Assembly (NCBI GenBank): GCA_964631345.1
Contig: CAZVWE010000007.1
Span: 22,871 to 86,870 of the forward strand
Reading direction: 5' to 3'
Source: MGBC163016 sp964631345
GTDB lineage: Bacteria; Actinomycetota; Coriobacteriia; Coriobacteriales; Eggerthellaceae
DNA length: 64,000 bases
Positions 34,839 through 43,941 of this stretch are shown here, piece by piece. A program made the translations under genes and the position numbers. A model generated the notes under the pieces. It ran no database searches, was not told where the DNA came from, and saw only the letters and a program-made list of their open reading frames with translations. Each line of letters opens with the position of its first letter. The stretch's first letter is position 1.

Positions 34839-35762
34839 GTGGCTCAACATTCTTTAGGGGTAGCGTCGCTTCTTAAAAGCGATGCTCTAGATGGTGAATT
34901 TAAAGAAAATGAGCCAATGGCTCGCCATACGACTTACCGTATTGGAGGTCCTGCTCGTTATTTTGTGCGCGTTGATTCAGTTGGATTCCTTGAAAGGCTC
35001 TTAGATGTATGTCTTGCAGAAGACACGCCTTTTACAGTTGTTGGTAAAGGATCGAATTTATTAGTCTCTGATGATGGTTATGACGGTGTTGTCATAACGC
35101 TTGGGCGGGATTTCAAAAACATAGTTACTGATGATGGGTCAGGGCGTATAGTTGCGGGTTCTGCAGTGCTACTTGCCAGTGTTGTACAGGAAGCTCTGAA
35201 GCATTCGCTATCGGGACTTGAATTTGCTGTAGGTACTCCTGGAACTATTGGGGGCGCTATACGGATGAATGCGGGATCTAAAGATGAATGGATTGGATCT
35301 CGTGTTGTAAGCGTAACGACGGTGTCTTCCGAGGACGGGCTTTTAAAGCGTGCGGGCGATGAAATAGATTGGACATATCGACAAAGCTCATTGCGATCAG
35401 ATGAGATAGTTGTGGAATGCGCTCTTTCTGTGCAAAATATTGACCCATTTTATATACGTGGAAAAATGGAAGGCAATTTGGAGAAAAGGAAGAGATCTCA
35501 ACCGCTTAATCTTCCAAGCTGTGGGAGTGTTTTTAAAAATCCTGAAGGTGCCTCTGCTGCTTGGATGATAGATAGTTTAGGTCTTAAGGGTCGCACATGT
35601 GGTGGGGCGCAGATCTCTGAAAAGCATGCAAACTTTATTGTCAACCTTGGTGGAGCGAAAGCGGCTGACGTTTTAGGGTTGATGGATATAGCACGAGAGG
35701 AAGTCAACAAGGCCTATGGCATCGAACTCACGCCAGAAGTCAAACTACTCGGCTTCCAGTAA
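34839..35762 (+). CDS. murB: UDP-N-acetylenolpyruvoylglucosamine reductase MurB
   Basis: FAD enzyme that reduces UDP-GlcNAc-enolpyruvate with NADPH. FAD-domain motifs are TVVGKGSNLLVSDDGYDG and GTPGTIGGAIRMNAG; the catalytic serine lies in LPSCGSVFKNP. It has 307 residues, type II form without the type I insertion. The GTG start is three bases after murC; the end overlaps ftsQ by 47 bases. Confidence 0.95.
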   Translation: MAQHSLGVASLLKSDALDGEFKENEPMARHTTYRIGGPARYFVRVDSVGFLERLLDVCLAEDTPFTVVGKGSNLLVSDDGYDGVVITLGRDFKNIVTDDGSGRIVAGSAVLLASVVQEALKHSLSGLEFAVGTPGTIGGAIRMNAGSKDEWIGSRVVSVTTVSSEDGLLKRAGDEIDWTYRQSSLRSDEIVVECALSVQNIDPFYIRGKMEGNLEKRKRSQPLNLPSCGSVFKNPEGASAAWMIDSLGLKGRTCGGAQISEKHANFIVNLGGAKAADVLGLMDIAREEVNKAYGIELTPEVKLLGFQ

Positions 35763-37002
35763 GCGACAAAGTCGTACACGGAAAAGCCCATCGCGTACAG
35801 GAGTTAGGGGAAATCCTAGGACTACGCGTGCAAATCGTGGAGTGGCGCTTGGGGCAAACCGTGGGACAAATCGCGGCGGTAGAGCAGTTCGTGATGTGCG
35901 TGGGGTTCGAGTTTTACATACATCCAAAGCCGATAGGGCGAATCAGTCAGATTACAGGTCTGGGCAGCTTCAATCGGGAAATCTGCGATCAGGGAATTAT
36001 CGATCTGGAGGCTTACAGTCAGGCGGTTTTCAGTCTGGTAGTTTCCAATCAGGTCGCGTGGCCTCTGCGCAACTGCGTGGAGAATCAGCAAATATCTCTG
36101 GCAGAATTTCTGGGAATCTTTCTCAAAGTTCAAGACTGTCGGAAGCTGGTCTTGAGTCAAGGACAATTGGGGAAATCAGACGTGGTGCTGCAGCTAGCGC
36201 TCGCGCAAGTGCAAACGATCGTGTAGCTAAGTCAAGAAGGCTTCCAATAACAATAATTGTGGTTATTGCCATCATAATCATAGTGGCTTTGGCAGCCTTG
36301 TTTGTTCTGTCTAAAACAAATGCTTTTGAGATTACAAATATCGATGTTCAAGGTGCAGAACATCTTACAAATGATGAGATATCAGCGCTTGTTTCCATAC
36401 CATCTGGCACAACGCTTTTAAATGTTGATGCCGAAAGTATCTCTAAAAGTCTTGAGCGAGACTCTTGGGTGGACAGTGTTGATGTGAACAGAATTTTTCC
36501 GAACACGTTAGAGATTGTCGTTCATGAGCGAGATATTGGAGCCATCGTTGAAATTCCAATGGGGAATTCGCAAACGATTCAAAGTTGGGCAATCGCAAAT
36601 GACGGTACTTGGCTTATGGCTATTCCTGATAAAACTTCAGAAATTGGAAGCCAAATATCAGAGACAATTTATGAAGATGCTGATGCTGCCCTTCATATAA
36701 CAGATGTGCCGTATGGGTTGCAGCCCGAAATTGGGAAAACTTGCGATGACGACAATGTAAATAATGCGCTTTCGATCATATCTGGTATGACAACCGAACT
36801 CGCTGATAGAGTAAAAGTAGTATCTGCAAAAGATGCGGTATCTACGTTACTTACACTTGATAACAACATTGAGATCGCGTTCGGCAGCGCTGATAATATT
36901 CGCGAAAAAGAGCGTGTATGTCTTGAACTTATGGAAGACGAACCAAATATTGTATATATCAATGTTAGAGTCGTTGAAAGGCCAACATATCGCGCAGCTT
37001 GA
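35716..37002 (+). CDS. ftsQ: Cell division protein FtsQ/DivIB with a long repeat-bearing N-terminal tail
   Basis: Bitopic division protein linking FtsL/FtsB and the septal synthase. One membrane segment lies near residues 184-206 (LPITIIVVIAIIIIVALAAL), followed by the POTRA domain (FEITNIDVQGAEHLTNDEI) and FtsQ domain (VDVNRIFPNTLEIVVHER). The cytoplasmic part is about 180 residues, Arg/Gly/Ser-rich; residues 80-114 are seven tandem pentapeptides of the type [YLF][RQ]SGx, encoded by 15-bp repeats at 35953-36057. The start lies inside murB; no closer in-frame start has a better site, so part of the tail could be over-called, but the frame stays open and basic throughout. Confidence 0.88.
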   Translation: MASNSRQKSNYSASSKRQSRTRKSPSRTGVRGNPRTTRANRGVALGANRGTNRGGRAVRDVRGVRVLHTSKADRANQSDYRSGQLQSGNLRSGNYRSGGLQSGGFQSGSFQSGRVASAQLRGESANISGRISGNLSQSSRLSEAGLESRTIGEIRRGAAASARASANDRVAKSRRLPITIIVVIAIIIIVALAALFVLSKTNAFEITNIDVQGAEHLTNDEISALVSIPSGTTLLNVDAESISKSLERDSWVDSVDVNRIFPNTLEIVVHERDIGAIVEIPMGNSQTIQSWAIANDGTWLMAIPDKTSEIGSQISETIYEDADAALHITDVPYGLQPEIGKTCDDDNVNNALSIISGMTTELADRVKVVSAKDAVSTLLTLDNNIEIAFGSADNIREKERVCLELMEDEPNIVYINVRVVERPTYRAA

Positions 37003-37053
37003 TGAATCACTGCTAATACGCGCCTTTTATGGTCTTTACGCGTCGTCTGCTTG

Positions 37054-37081
37054 TTGCAAACACATGCTGATCGTGTAAAAT
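37054..37081 (+). promoter_or_regulatory. Separate promoter before ftsZ
   Basis: TTGCAA (37054-37059) and TAAAAT (37076-37081) with a 16-bp spacer, about 80 bases before the ftsZ start. A dedicated ftsZ promoter within the dcw cluster is common in other bacteria. Confidence 0.6.
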
Positions 37082-37167
37082 TGCAATCTATATGTACTCG
37101 GTCGTAAGTGGCCGGTATGCCATTTGAAAATACAGCACCAACGCAGCAGCCATGGAGGATAAAACAA

Positions 37168-38319
37168 ATGCCTAACTTTTCTGGGGATCATCTTGCGGTC
37201 ATAAAGGTAGTTGGAGTCGGCGGAGCCGGAACTAACGCTGTGAATCGCATGGTTGAAACCGGGGTTCGCGGAGTTGAATTCATTGCAGTGAACACCGATC
37301 ATCAAGCGCTTTTGATGTCAGATGCAGATCGTACGATTCATATTGGCGAGGAGCTAACTAAAGGATTAGGCGCTGGCGCTAATCCAGAGGTTGGATGCCA
37401 GGCTGCTGAAGAAAGCAGAGCAGAAATAAGAGAGGCTCTTGCTGAAGCTGATATGGTGTTTGTTACCGCAGGAGAAGGTGGCGGCACAGGCACCGGAGCT
37501 GCCCCTATTGTTGCTGAGATTGCACGTGAAGAAATTGGTGCACTTACAGTTGGTATAGTTACAAAGCCTTTTGGCTTTGAAGGACGCATCAGATGCAACC
37601 AAGCTGAACAAGGCATTGAGCTTTTATCCGGCAAAGTTGACACGATGATCGTTATTCCTAATGATCGATTGCTAGAAATCGTGGATAAGAAAACCTCTAT
37701 GGTTGATGCGTTCCGCATTGCAGATGATACTCTTCGTCAAGGTATCCAAGGCGTGACTGATCTAATCACAGTCCCTGGCCTTATCAATCTTGACTTTGCA
37801 GACATTCGCACTGTCATGAAGGATGCTGGTACTGCAATGATGGGTATCGGTATTGCTGCTGGCGAGAATCGTGCCCTAGAGGCTGCACAGCAAGCAACTA
37901 ACTCAAATCTCCTTGAGACATCTATTCAGGGTGCATCTCGTGTTTTGTTCTCTATTGCAGGTGGTCCTGATTTAACGCTTACTGAGGTTTCTGATGCTGC
38001 CCGTACAATTGAGATGTGCGCTGATGACAACGCAAACATTATTTACGGACAGATTATTGATGACGATATGCAAGATGCCGTCCGTATCACTGTTATCGCA
38101 ACCGGGTTTAAGGCTAGCCCTTCACAGTCTTCGATGAACTTCTCTTCGCGTGCATCAGAATTCCAGGATCCTTTTGCAGGTGAAGGAGCATTTACACAGG
38201 CTGCACAGGCATCTCCAATCATGGAGCACGAGCGCCAAGCTCCATCGACTTTTAGTGTTTCTTCATCGTCAAGCTATGTTGAAGATGACTACATCCCTGA
38301 TTTCCTTAAGCGTCAATAG
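37168..38319 (+). CDS. ftsZ: Cell division GTPase FtsZ
   Basis: Tubulin-like protein forming the division ring. IKVVGVGGAGTNAVNRM opens the core, GEGGGTGTGAAP is the tubulin signature, NLDFADIRTVM is the T7 region. A variable linker (about 318-370) leads to the conserved C-terminal peptide DDYIPDFLKRQ that binds partners such as SepF. The ATG at 37168 gives 383 residues and starts directly at the conserved core; upstream in-frame codons lack a ribosome site. No ftsA precedes it. Confidence 0.97.
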   Translation: MPNFSGDHLAVIKVVGVGGAGTNAVNRMVETGVRGVEFIAVNTDHQALLMSDADRTIHIGEELTKGLGAGANPEVGCQAAEESRAEIREALAEADMVFVTAGEGGGTGTGAAPIVAEIAREEIGALTVGIVTKPFGFEGRIRCNQAEQGIELLSGKVDTMIVIPNDRLLEIVDKKTSMVDAFRIADDTLRQGIQGVTDLITVPGLINLDFADIRTVMKDAGTAMMGIGIAAGENRALEAAQQATNSNLLETSIQGASRVLFSIAGGPDLTLTEVSDAARTIEMCADDNANIIYGQIIDDDMQDAVRITVIATGFKASPSQSSMNFSSRASEFQDPFAGEGAFTQAAQASPIMEHERQAPSTFSVSSSSSYVEDDYIPDFLKRQ

Positions 38320-38348
38320 GCGTTTCAAAAGATAGTTAGTCATCGCGC

Positions 38349-39116
38349 ATGCTTGCGCTGCCAACACTTCAAAGACGCGATTTTGGATCGGGTGTTGTTG
38401 CCTATACAGATGATGTGTTGGCACATGACACAAAAACTCGCATTGCGTTTTTTACACGTGTCCTAGATTGTGCTTATGTAGATCCATCAGGAGAAATTCC
38501 TGAAAGCACCAAAGCAATCTCTGATGTGTTTGGCTTAGCGCCAGACTCAATAGTGCGCCCATTGCAGGTACATGGTGACAATCTTGTTTGTATAACCACC
38601 CCTGAAGAGTTAGATCAAGTAAAGGCCGATGCAATACAAGGCGCTGACGGGGTGCTTGTCACCACATTGCAAATCGGAGCTCTTTTAGGGTTTGCAGATT
38701 GTGTTCCTGTAATCATAGTTGCTGAAAACGGAGAGTTTGCTGTGGTTCATGCAGGATGGAGAGGGGTTGTGGCCTCCATTGTTCCCAAAGCTGCATCCGC
38801 ACTTGCTGATGTTACTAAAAGTTCTATCGGTGACATGAACTTCTATATAGGCGCACACATTGGCCCTGAGTGCTTTGAAGTTGGACACGATGTTTTGGAT
38901 ATATTCACCGCACAATTTGGACAATCTGCGGTTTATGGTGAAGATCACATAGACTTAGCAAGTTGTATACGTAAAGACATTCTTGCTATAGGGGCTGACG
39001 AAGCGCGTATTGTTGATCTTGGAATGTGCACGGCCTGCAATCAAGGTGAATTCTTCTCATATAGAGTGAGTAATGGAAATTGCGGGCGTCATGGAGCGTT
39101 TGCGTATCGAGCGTAA
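38349..39116 (+). CDS. pgeF: PgeF/YfiH-type multicopper oxidoreductase-fold protein
   Basis: Member of the DUF152/LACC1 family. Bacterial members act on purine nucleosides or edit wrongly built peptidoglycan precursors (PgeF, removing L-Ser in place of L-Ala), which suits a gene beside ftsZ. The metal-binding residues are seen in PLQVHGDN, FADCVPVI and VHAGWRG. It has 255 residues and no signal peptide. Confidence 0.88.
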   Translation: MLALPTLQRRDFGSGVVAYTDDVLAHDTKTRIAFFTRVLDCAYVDPSGEIPESTKAISDVFGLAPDSIVRPLQVHGDNLVCITTPEELDQVKADAIQGADGVLVTTLQIGALLGFADCVPVIIVAENGEFAVVHAGWRGVVASIVPKAASALADVTKSSIGDMNFYIGAHIGPECFEVGHDVLDIFTAQFGQSAVYGEDHIDLASCIRKDILAIGADEARIVDLGMCTACNQGEFFSYRVSNGNCGRHGAFAYRA

Positions 39117-39143
39117 ATGTAAGTACAAACAGGGGTTTGATTT

Positions 39144-39839
39144 ATGGGAATTGCAGAAAGATATAAGCGCACTCTCGAAGAAGTTCAAGAGCAATGTGTT
39201 AAATGCGGAAGAAACCCTGATGAGGTGCTTTTGCTGAGTGTATCTAAGACGGTTGATGTTTGCGGAGTGCGTCAAGCTGCAAGTGCAGGTGCAAAAAGTT
39301 TCGGTGAAAATAGGCCTGACCAGATTGTTGAAAAGTCCGAGGCTCTTCCGGAACTGGATTGGCACTTTATAGGAAATATTCAGTCTAGGCGTATAAAAGA
39401 TATCGTAAGAAGTGCAAGTCTTATCCATTCTCTAAATCATATTGATCATGCTAAAAAAATTGCAAAAGCAGCTGAAGACATTGGCAAAGTGCAAGATGTG
39501 CTTTTAGAGGTTAATGTATCAGGAGAAGCCACTAAAAGTGGAGTGGCGCCCTCAGAAGCGAAGGCGTTTGTTGAAGAGGTATGTACGTTGCCATCAATTC
39601 GCTTGCGTGGACTTATGACGATGGCGCCCCAGGGGGATTTAGTTGTAGCCCAAAAGTGTTTCGCCGGATTGCATGGACTATTCGATGAAATTTTGGATAC
39701 CCTCCCAAGTGATGTAGCGCCGTATTTTGATGTGCTATCTGCGGGTATGAGTGAAGATTGGCGAGAAGCTATTAGTGAAGGATCAACCATAGTTCGCATA
39801 GGACGTGCGATTTTTAGCGATGAATTTGTTGAACCTTAA
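39144..39839 (+). CDS. YggS-family pyridoxal-phosphate homeostasis protein
   Basis: PLP-binding protein without known enzyme activity that buffers free PLP. The lysine that binds the cofactor is in LLSVSKTV; HFIGNIQSRR and GLMTMAPQGD are further family marks. It has 231 residues. The place between pgeF and sepF is common in Gram-positive dcw clusters. Confidence 0.93.
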   Translation: MGIAERYKRTLEEVQEQCVKCGRNPDEVLLLSVSKTVDVCGVRQAASAGAKSFGENRPDQIVEKSEALPELDWHFIGNIQSRRIKDIVRSASLIHSLNHIDHAKKIAKAAEDIGKVQDVLLEVNVSGEATKSGVAPSEAKAFVEEVCTLPSIRLRGLMTMAPQGDLVVAQKCFAGLHGLFDEILDTLPSDVAPYFDVLSAGMSEDWREAISEGSTIVRIGRAIFSDEFVEP

Positions 39840-39986
39840 TCCTAGACATTCGGTGTTTATACCTGATGTTTTGCTTATGCGGGCAGTAATAGGTAGAAAA
39901 TGCGGTTTAATATTAAATGTCCGATAATTGCTTTGATTGTAAAGCGGTTATTTAGGCTTTAAAGAAATGTAATCAAGGAGAACAAG

Positions 39987-40799
39987 ATGATCGATGGAAA
40001 AGGCATGTTCCAAAGCATTAAGTCCAAACTGAAGATGGATTCCAAGGAAGATGCCAGGGACTTCCAAGATAGAGACCAAGATGTATATGATGAGTACGAC
40101 GAGTACGATGAATATGATGACTATGATGATGGCTATGAGGTAAGTACACGCGGATATTCGTCTCGTTATGAGGATTCATCGAGTATGCCTCGTTTGGTTA
40201 CACTGGGGGATGCACGCGAAAGCGCCAGAACCACATCGTTCTCTTCGGATTCATCAAGGGATTCTGGTAGGGGTTCTAGTCGATCAACTGTGAGAACATA
40301 CGGTCGCACGATGGTTGATTCATCGCTTCCTCAAGCTATGACTCCAGAGGGAACGGCTGCGCTTTCTGCAGCGTCAAATAATCGAAAAGCTGAAGGATTA
40401 GATTCTTTATTTAGCTCGACCACTACACCTGAGCGCACTGATGTCGATCTGAGTTCTGCATTAGGCAAACGTGGCATGAGTGCCTCAAAACAGGGATCCT
40501 CGTCTTCTTCAATTCCACTTTCAATACCAGGGCAGCGCCAACTACAAGTAATTCGTCCAAACACATATGATGATGTTGAAAACGTCACAAAGGTGCTAAA
40601 GACTGGGGACGCGGCTGTGCTGATCTTAAAGAATGTGGCGCCCGATCTTGCTAAGCGCTTGACTGATTTCTCGTTTGGAGTGGCTAGCGCACTTGATGCA
40701 AGCGTTGAACTCGTAGGGGAAAAATCATTTGCAATTACGAGAAATGAACCGCTCAGTGAAACCGAGCGTGACGACCTTAAATCTCTCAATGTCATCTGA
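39987..40799 (+). CDS. sepF: Cell division protein SepF
   Basis: Membrane-bound anchor of FtsZ, replacing FtsA in actinomycetes and Firmicutes. An amphipathic N-terminus (MFQSIKSKLKM) is followed by an Asp/Tyr repeat tract (residues 29-48, DEYDEYDEYDDY type) and a long Ser/Arg-rich linker. The SepF core fills the last 95 residues (IRPNTYDDVENVTKVLKTGD onward). At 270 residues it is longer than B. subtilis SepF. AAGGAG precedes the ATG. It overlaps proC by 11 bases. Confidence 0.93.
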   Translation: MIDGKGMFQSIKSKLKMDSKEDARDFQDRDQDVYDEYDEYDEYDDYDDGYEVSTRGYSSRYEDSSSMPRLVTLGDARESARTTSFSSDSSRDSGRGSSRSTVRTYGRTMVDSSLPQAMTPEGTAALSAASNNRKAEGLDSLFSSTTTPERTDVDLSSALGKRGMSASKQGSSSSSIPLSIPGQRQLQVIRPNTYDDVENVTKVLKTGDAAVLILKNVAPDLAKRLTDFSFGVASALDASVELVGEKSFAITRNEPLSETERDDLKSLNVI

Positions 40800-41631
40800 G
40801 TTTATTGCCATAATAGGTTGCGGAAAGATGGGGTCTGCCATCATGGATGGCTGGATCACATCGGATGATGGTTGCGCAAAAGACCTTACGTCTGACAGTT
40901 TCTTAGCTGTTGTGCCAAGCCCTGAAAATCGTAAAAAGCTTAATGAACGCTATGGGGTGTCTACTTTTGCCTCTACTTGCGATTTAATACCTTTTGCGTC
41001 TGATATTTCAACTTTAGTACTTGCTGTAAAGCCTCAGGTTTTACCCGATGTTTTAAAAGACGTTAAAGCGATACTTGATGCAGGTGCATCTTGTTGCATT
41101 GTGTCAATTGCGGCAGGAATTACGACTGATTTTATATCGGATGCGCTTGAGGGATATGACCGTGTTGTTCGTGTGATGCCTAATATGCCTTTGCAGATAG
41201 GATGCGGAGCAAGTGCTCTCTGTGGGGCGCAAGCATGTCCCACAAAGGATTTAGATCATGTGCTTTCTATGTTCAACTTACTTGGGTATGCGGCTTTAGT
41301 TGATGAGTCCAACATGGATGCAGTCTGTGCCATAAGTGGTGGAGGTCCTGCATATATAGCGAAATTTGTTGCAGATCTAAGTGCAAGTGGAGTGTGTGCT
41401 GGTCTTGCTCCTCAGGTTGCAGAGAAGTTGGCACTTCAAACGCTTTATGGGACTGCAAAATTATTAGAGGTAGGCGGATATGATCCGTCATCGTTAGAGA
41501 AGGCTGTTTGTTCTCCGGGTGGAACTACGCTAGCTGCAATTTCTGCAATGGATGAGCATGGCTTTGATGATGCTGTTGCGGAAGGTATAACTGCTGCTAT
41601 CAGACGCGGTGAGGAGCTTGCAAAATGCTAA
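40789..41631 (+). CDS. proC: Pyrroline-5-carboxylate reductase
   Basis: NAD(P)H-dependent last step of proline synthesis. The Rossmann start is IAIIGCGKMGSAIMDGW; VRVMPNMPLQIGCGASAL and SGGGPAYIAKF follow, and SPGGTTLAAI near the end binds the product. It has 280 residues. The ATG at 40789 overlaps the end of sepF; an earlier in-frame ATG at 40729 would add residues lacking any family match. Confidence 0.94.
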   Translation: MSSEFIAIIGCGKMGSAIMDGWITSDDGCAKDLTSDSFLAVVPSPENRKKLNERYGVSTFASTCDLIPFASDISTLVLAVKPQVLPDVLKDVKAILDAGASCCIVSIAAGITTDFISDALEGYDRVVRVMPNMPLQIGCGASALCGAQACPTKDLDHVLSMFNLLGYAALVDESNMDAVCAISGGGPAYIAKFVADLSASGVCAGLAPQVAEKLALQTLYGTAKLLEVGGYDPSSLEKAVCSPGGTTLAAISAMDEHGFDDAVAEGITAAIRRGEELAKC

Positions 41632-41879
41632 CTTGGCTTATCGTTAGACTGGCAGATGTCTATACATTTTTGATATTTGTATATGTACTTATGACTTGGT
41701 TTCCAACCAAACGAGGGTTTCTTGCAGATTTAGATCATGTGCTTGGCAAGTTATGTGATCCATTTTTGAATTTATTTAGAAAGTTTATTCCACCAATTGG
41801 TGGAGTGATGGATATCTCGCCAATAGTGGCAATTCTTGTTTTACAATTAGTTGTACGTCTGATAGTAATCATATTATGA
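41625..41879 (+). CDS. yggT: YggT-family membrane protein
   Basis: 84 residues with two membrane segments (about 5-25 and 60-82) and the loop CDPFLNLFRKFIPPIGGVMDISPI, the YggT signature. Genetic links to division and osmotic behaviour are known, mechanism not. It overlaps proC by seven bases and sits in the usual sepF-yggT-divIVA order. Confidence 0.9.
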   Translation: MLTWLIVRLADVYTFLIFVYVLMTWFPTKRGFLADLDHVLGKLCDPFLNLFRKFIPPIGGVMDISPIVAILVLQLVVRLIVIIL

Positions 41880-41931
41880 TGTTAAAATTCGCGAATGGTG
41901 CACGATATACAGCCAGATGAAGGGAATGCAA

Positions 41932-42735
41932 ATGTCTATTACCTCACAAGATATCCAAAACCAAAGCTTTGCGATTGATCGCAAGGGATATGACGTTGAC
42001 GAGGTCGATGTATTCCTAGAACATGTGGCCGATGAGATTGATTTTCTGAATGATCATATAGCTGAACTTGAAGATGAACTCGAGGAAGCCCGTGCAGCGC
42101 TTTCTGAGGCCGAGGCAAATCAAGGAACTCAAGTTATTGCATCTGTGTCATCTGTTGACATTGATGAGGAAATCGAGCAGGTTTCAGATGGCGAGTTTGC
42201 TACGGTGCTTGCTGAAAAGGATGCAATTATCGCTGATCTTGAGGCTCAGCTTGCTGAGAAGAGCGCGAATGATTCTGCAATCTCACAAGCGCTTATCATT
42301 GCACAACGCTCAGCTGATGAGATCATCGTTAAGGCTAATGCACAGGCTTCTGAGACCATGCAAGATGCACGCGAAGAAGCGGATCGCATTATCAACCGTG
42401 CAAACTCTGATCGCCAAGATGTGCTTGATGCAATTCGCAAACTTGAAGATGATCGCGAGGATACCCGTGAAGAGTATGCAGACCTGCTCCGCGAATTCAT
42501 TGACGACGCATCTCGTAAGCTCAATGAGCTCGGCTATGACGAGATTGATGCAATCCCGGGTATTGGTGCTGATGCTGGAGACATTGATGTTATCTATGAA
42601 GAGGATGTTGCAGCAGATTACTCAACACCAAGTGCGACTGGAACCATTGCAACAGCAACTCCTGTAGCTAGCGCATATGAGAAAGATCTTTCAGGATTTG
42701 GTGATGTAGAAGACGATTTTGAGGACGTCGACTAA
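41932..42735 (+). CDS. divIVA: Cell-pole and division protein DivIVA
   Basis: Coiled-coil protein that marks curved membrane and organises growth or division sites. The membrane-binding N-terminal domain is ITSQDIQNQSFAIDRKGYD followed by VDVFLEHVADEIDFL, then long acidic coiled coils to about residue 205 and an acidic tail. ATG 41932 has AAGGGA six bases upstream. It has 267 residues. A strong terminator follows. Confidence 0.93.
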   Translation: MSITSQDIQNQSFAIDRKGYDVDEVDVFLEHVADEIDFLNDHIAELEDELEEARAALSEAEANQGTQVIASVSSVDIDEEIEQVSDGEFATVLAEKDAIIADLEAQLAEKSANDSAISQALIIAQRSADEIIVKANAQASETMQDAREEADRIINRANSDRQDVLDAIRKLEDDREDTREEYADLLREFIDDASRKLNELGYDEIDAIPGIGADAGDIDVIYEEDVAADYSTPSATGTIATATPVASAYEKDLSGFGDVEDDFEDVD

Positions 42736-42790
42736 AGAAAGTCAAATTGTTTTTAAGTTCTTAAGCTGTATTGATTCTTTAATCTAAATT

Positions 42791-42827
42791 TAAGCCTAGT
42801 TGGATTCATCCGCTAGGCTTATTTTTT
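42791..42827 (+). terminator. Terminator between divIVA and rnpB
   Basis: AAGCCTAG (42792-42799) pairs with CTAGGCTT (42813-42820), then ATTTTTT. The hairpin can also serve rnpB on the opposite strand, though the T-run there is weak. Confidence 0.8.
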
Positions 42828-42830
42828 AGG

Positions 42831-43172
42831 AGCGGGCCTGTAAGCCGGGTTCTGTCGTGGGCGGCCATTTATCTAGGATACATGTCGCCATGTACCTCGA
42901 GCACGCAACCCGAATGCACGCCAGGACAAACGTATGGCATTCCTATTTGCGCTTGCTCCGAATGGGGCTTGCCAAGCCATGTTGTTACCAACATGCTGGT
43001 GCGCTCTTACCGCACCGTTTCAGCTTTTCCCTGGATGCCGATGGCAATCTAGGGAGTCTTCTTTTCTGTGGCGCTATCCATCGAATCACTTCGTCCAGCC
43101 GTTAGCTGGCATCTTGCCCTGTGGAGCCCGGACTTTCCTCGTGCGCGAGCACGCGACCGTCCAGCCCGCTCT
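42831..43172 (-). ncRNA. rnpB: RNase P RNA, bacterial type A
   Basis: Catalytic RNA that trims tRNA 5' ends. Read on the minus strand it has the P4 half GAGGAAAGTCCGGGCTCCAC, the GGTAAGAGCGCACC element, and the closing CCACGACAGAACCCGGCTTA. The 5' AGCGGGC and 3' GCCCGCT pair as helix P1 and fix the ends within a few bases. It is convergent with divIVA. Confidence 0.96.
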
Positions 43173-43266
43173 GACGTGGTATTCTAACAAAACCACAATG
43201 CAAGCTTATGCGCGTTTTCTATTTGAACTTGAATAAACGGATACGCGATCTACATAGAAGGATATT

Positions 43267-43893
43267 ATGAAAACCTGTGCTTTAGTCGGGGCGTCTGAAT
43301 TTAATTCTGATGTATTTTTGGAGATGGATTCGAATGGGATGTTTGACTATGTGATAGCAGTCGATGGTGGCCTTGCACATTTAAATGCGATTGATCGTAA
43401 GGCTGATCTTGCTATAGGGGATTTCGATTCGCTTGGATATGTGCCACGTGGTATGCGAGTCGCTCAATTCAAGTGCGATAAAGATAAATCAGACATGGAG
43501 CTTGCGCTGGATAGAGCAAAGTCAATGCGTTATGAGTCAGCAATTGTATTTGGTGGTCTTGGTGGGCGCTTAGACCATACGATTGCTAATATGCAAGTAT
43601 TCGCTGGTTTCTCAGAGCGCGGACTTAAAGTTAGCGCTGTGGGGGATAAGGAAAGCCTATTTTTCATTACAGGTCCTGATATTTTTGAAGCTCCTGCAAG
43701 TGATACCGGTGAGGTTTCAGTATTTGCCATGAATGACACTTGCGAAGGCGTATTTGAGCGTGGTATGAAGTGGGATTTGGATGATTTCACAATGACAAAC
43801 AGAACATCAATCGGGCTTTCAAACACACTCATCGGAGAGCCTGTAATGATAGGTGTTGAAAAGGGTACGATAGTAATAATTTACCCGCTTTAA
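43267..43893 (+). CDS. thiN: Thiamine pyrophosphokinase
   Basis: Transfers pyrophosphate from ATP to thiamine, giving the cofactor thiamine pyrophosphate. AVDGGLAHL, GDFDSLG, CDKDKSDMELAL and GGLGGRLDHTIAN are the nucleotide and thiamine site motifs in order. It has 208 residues. The leader is short and no TPP riboswitch is visible. Confidence 0.94.
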   Translation: MKTCALVGASEFNSDVFLEMDSNGMFDYVIAVDGGLAHLNAIDRKADLAIGDFDSLGYVPRGMRVAQFKCDKDKSDMELALDRAKSMRYESAIVFGGLGGRLDHTIANMQVFAGFSERGLKVSAVGDKESLFFITGPDIFEAPASDTGEVSVFAMNDTCEGVFERGMKWDLDDFTMTNRTSIGLSNTLIGEPVMIGVEKGTIVIIYPL

Positions 43894-43941
43894 TTTATTA
43901 ATACTGGATTTATTCGTCTTAAAGCTTTGGATGGGATATAG

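Noticed and set aside
42857..43236. Plus-strand frames of 82 and 100 codons
   Set aside because: They lie in the RNase P RNA gene, which explains the sequence.
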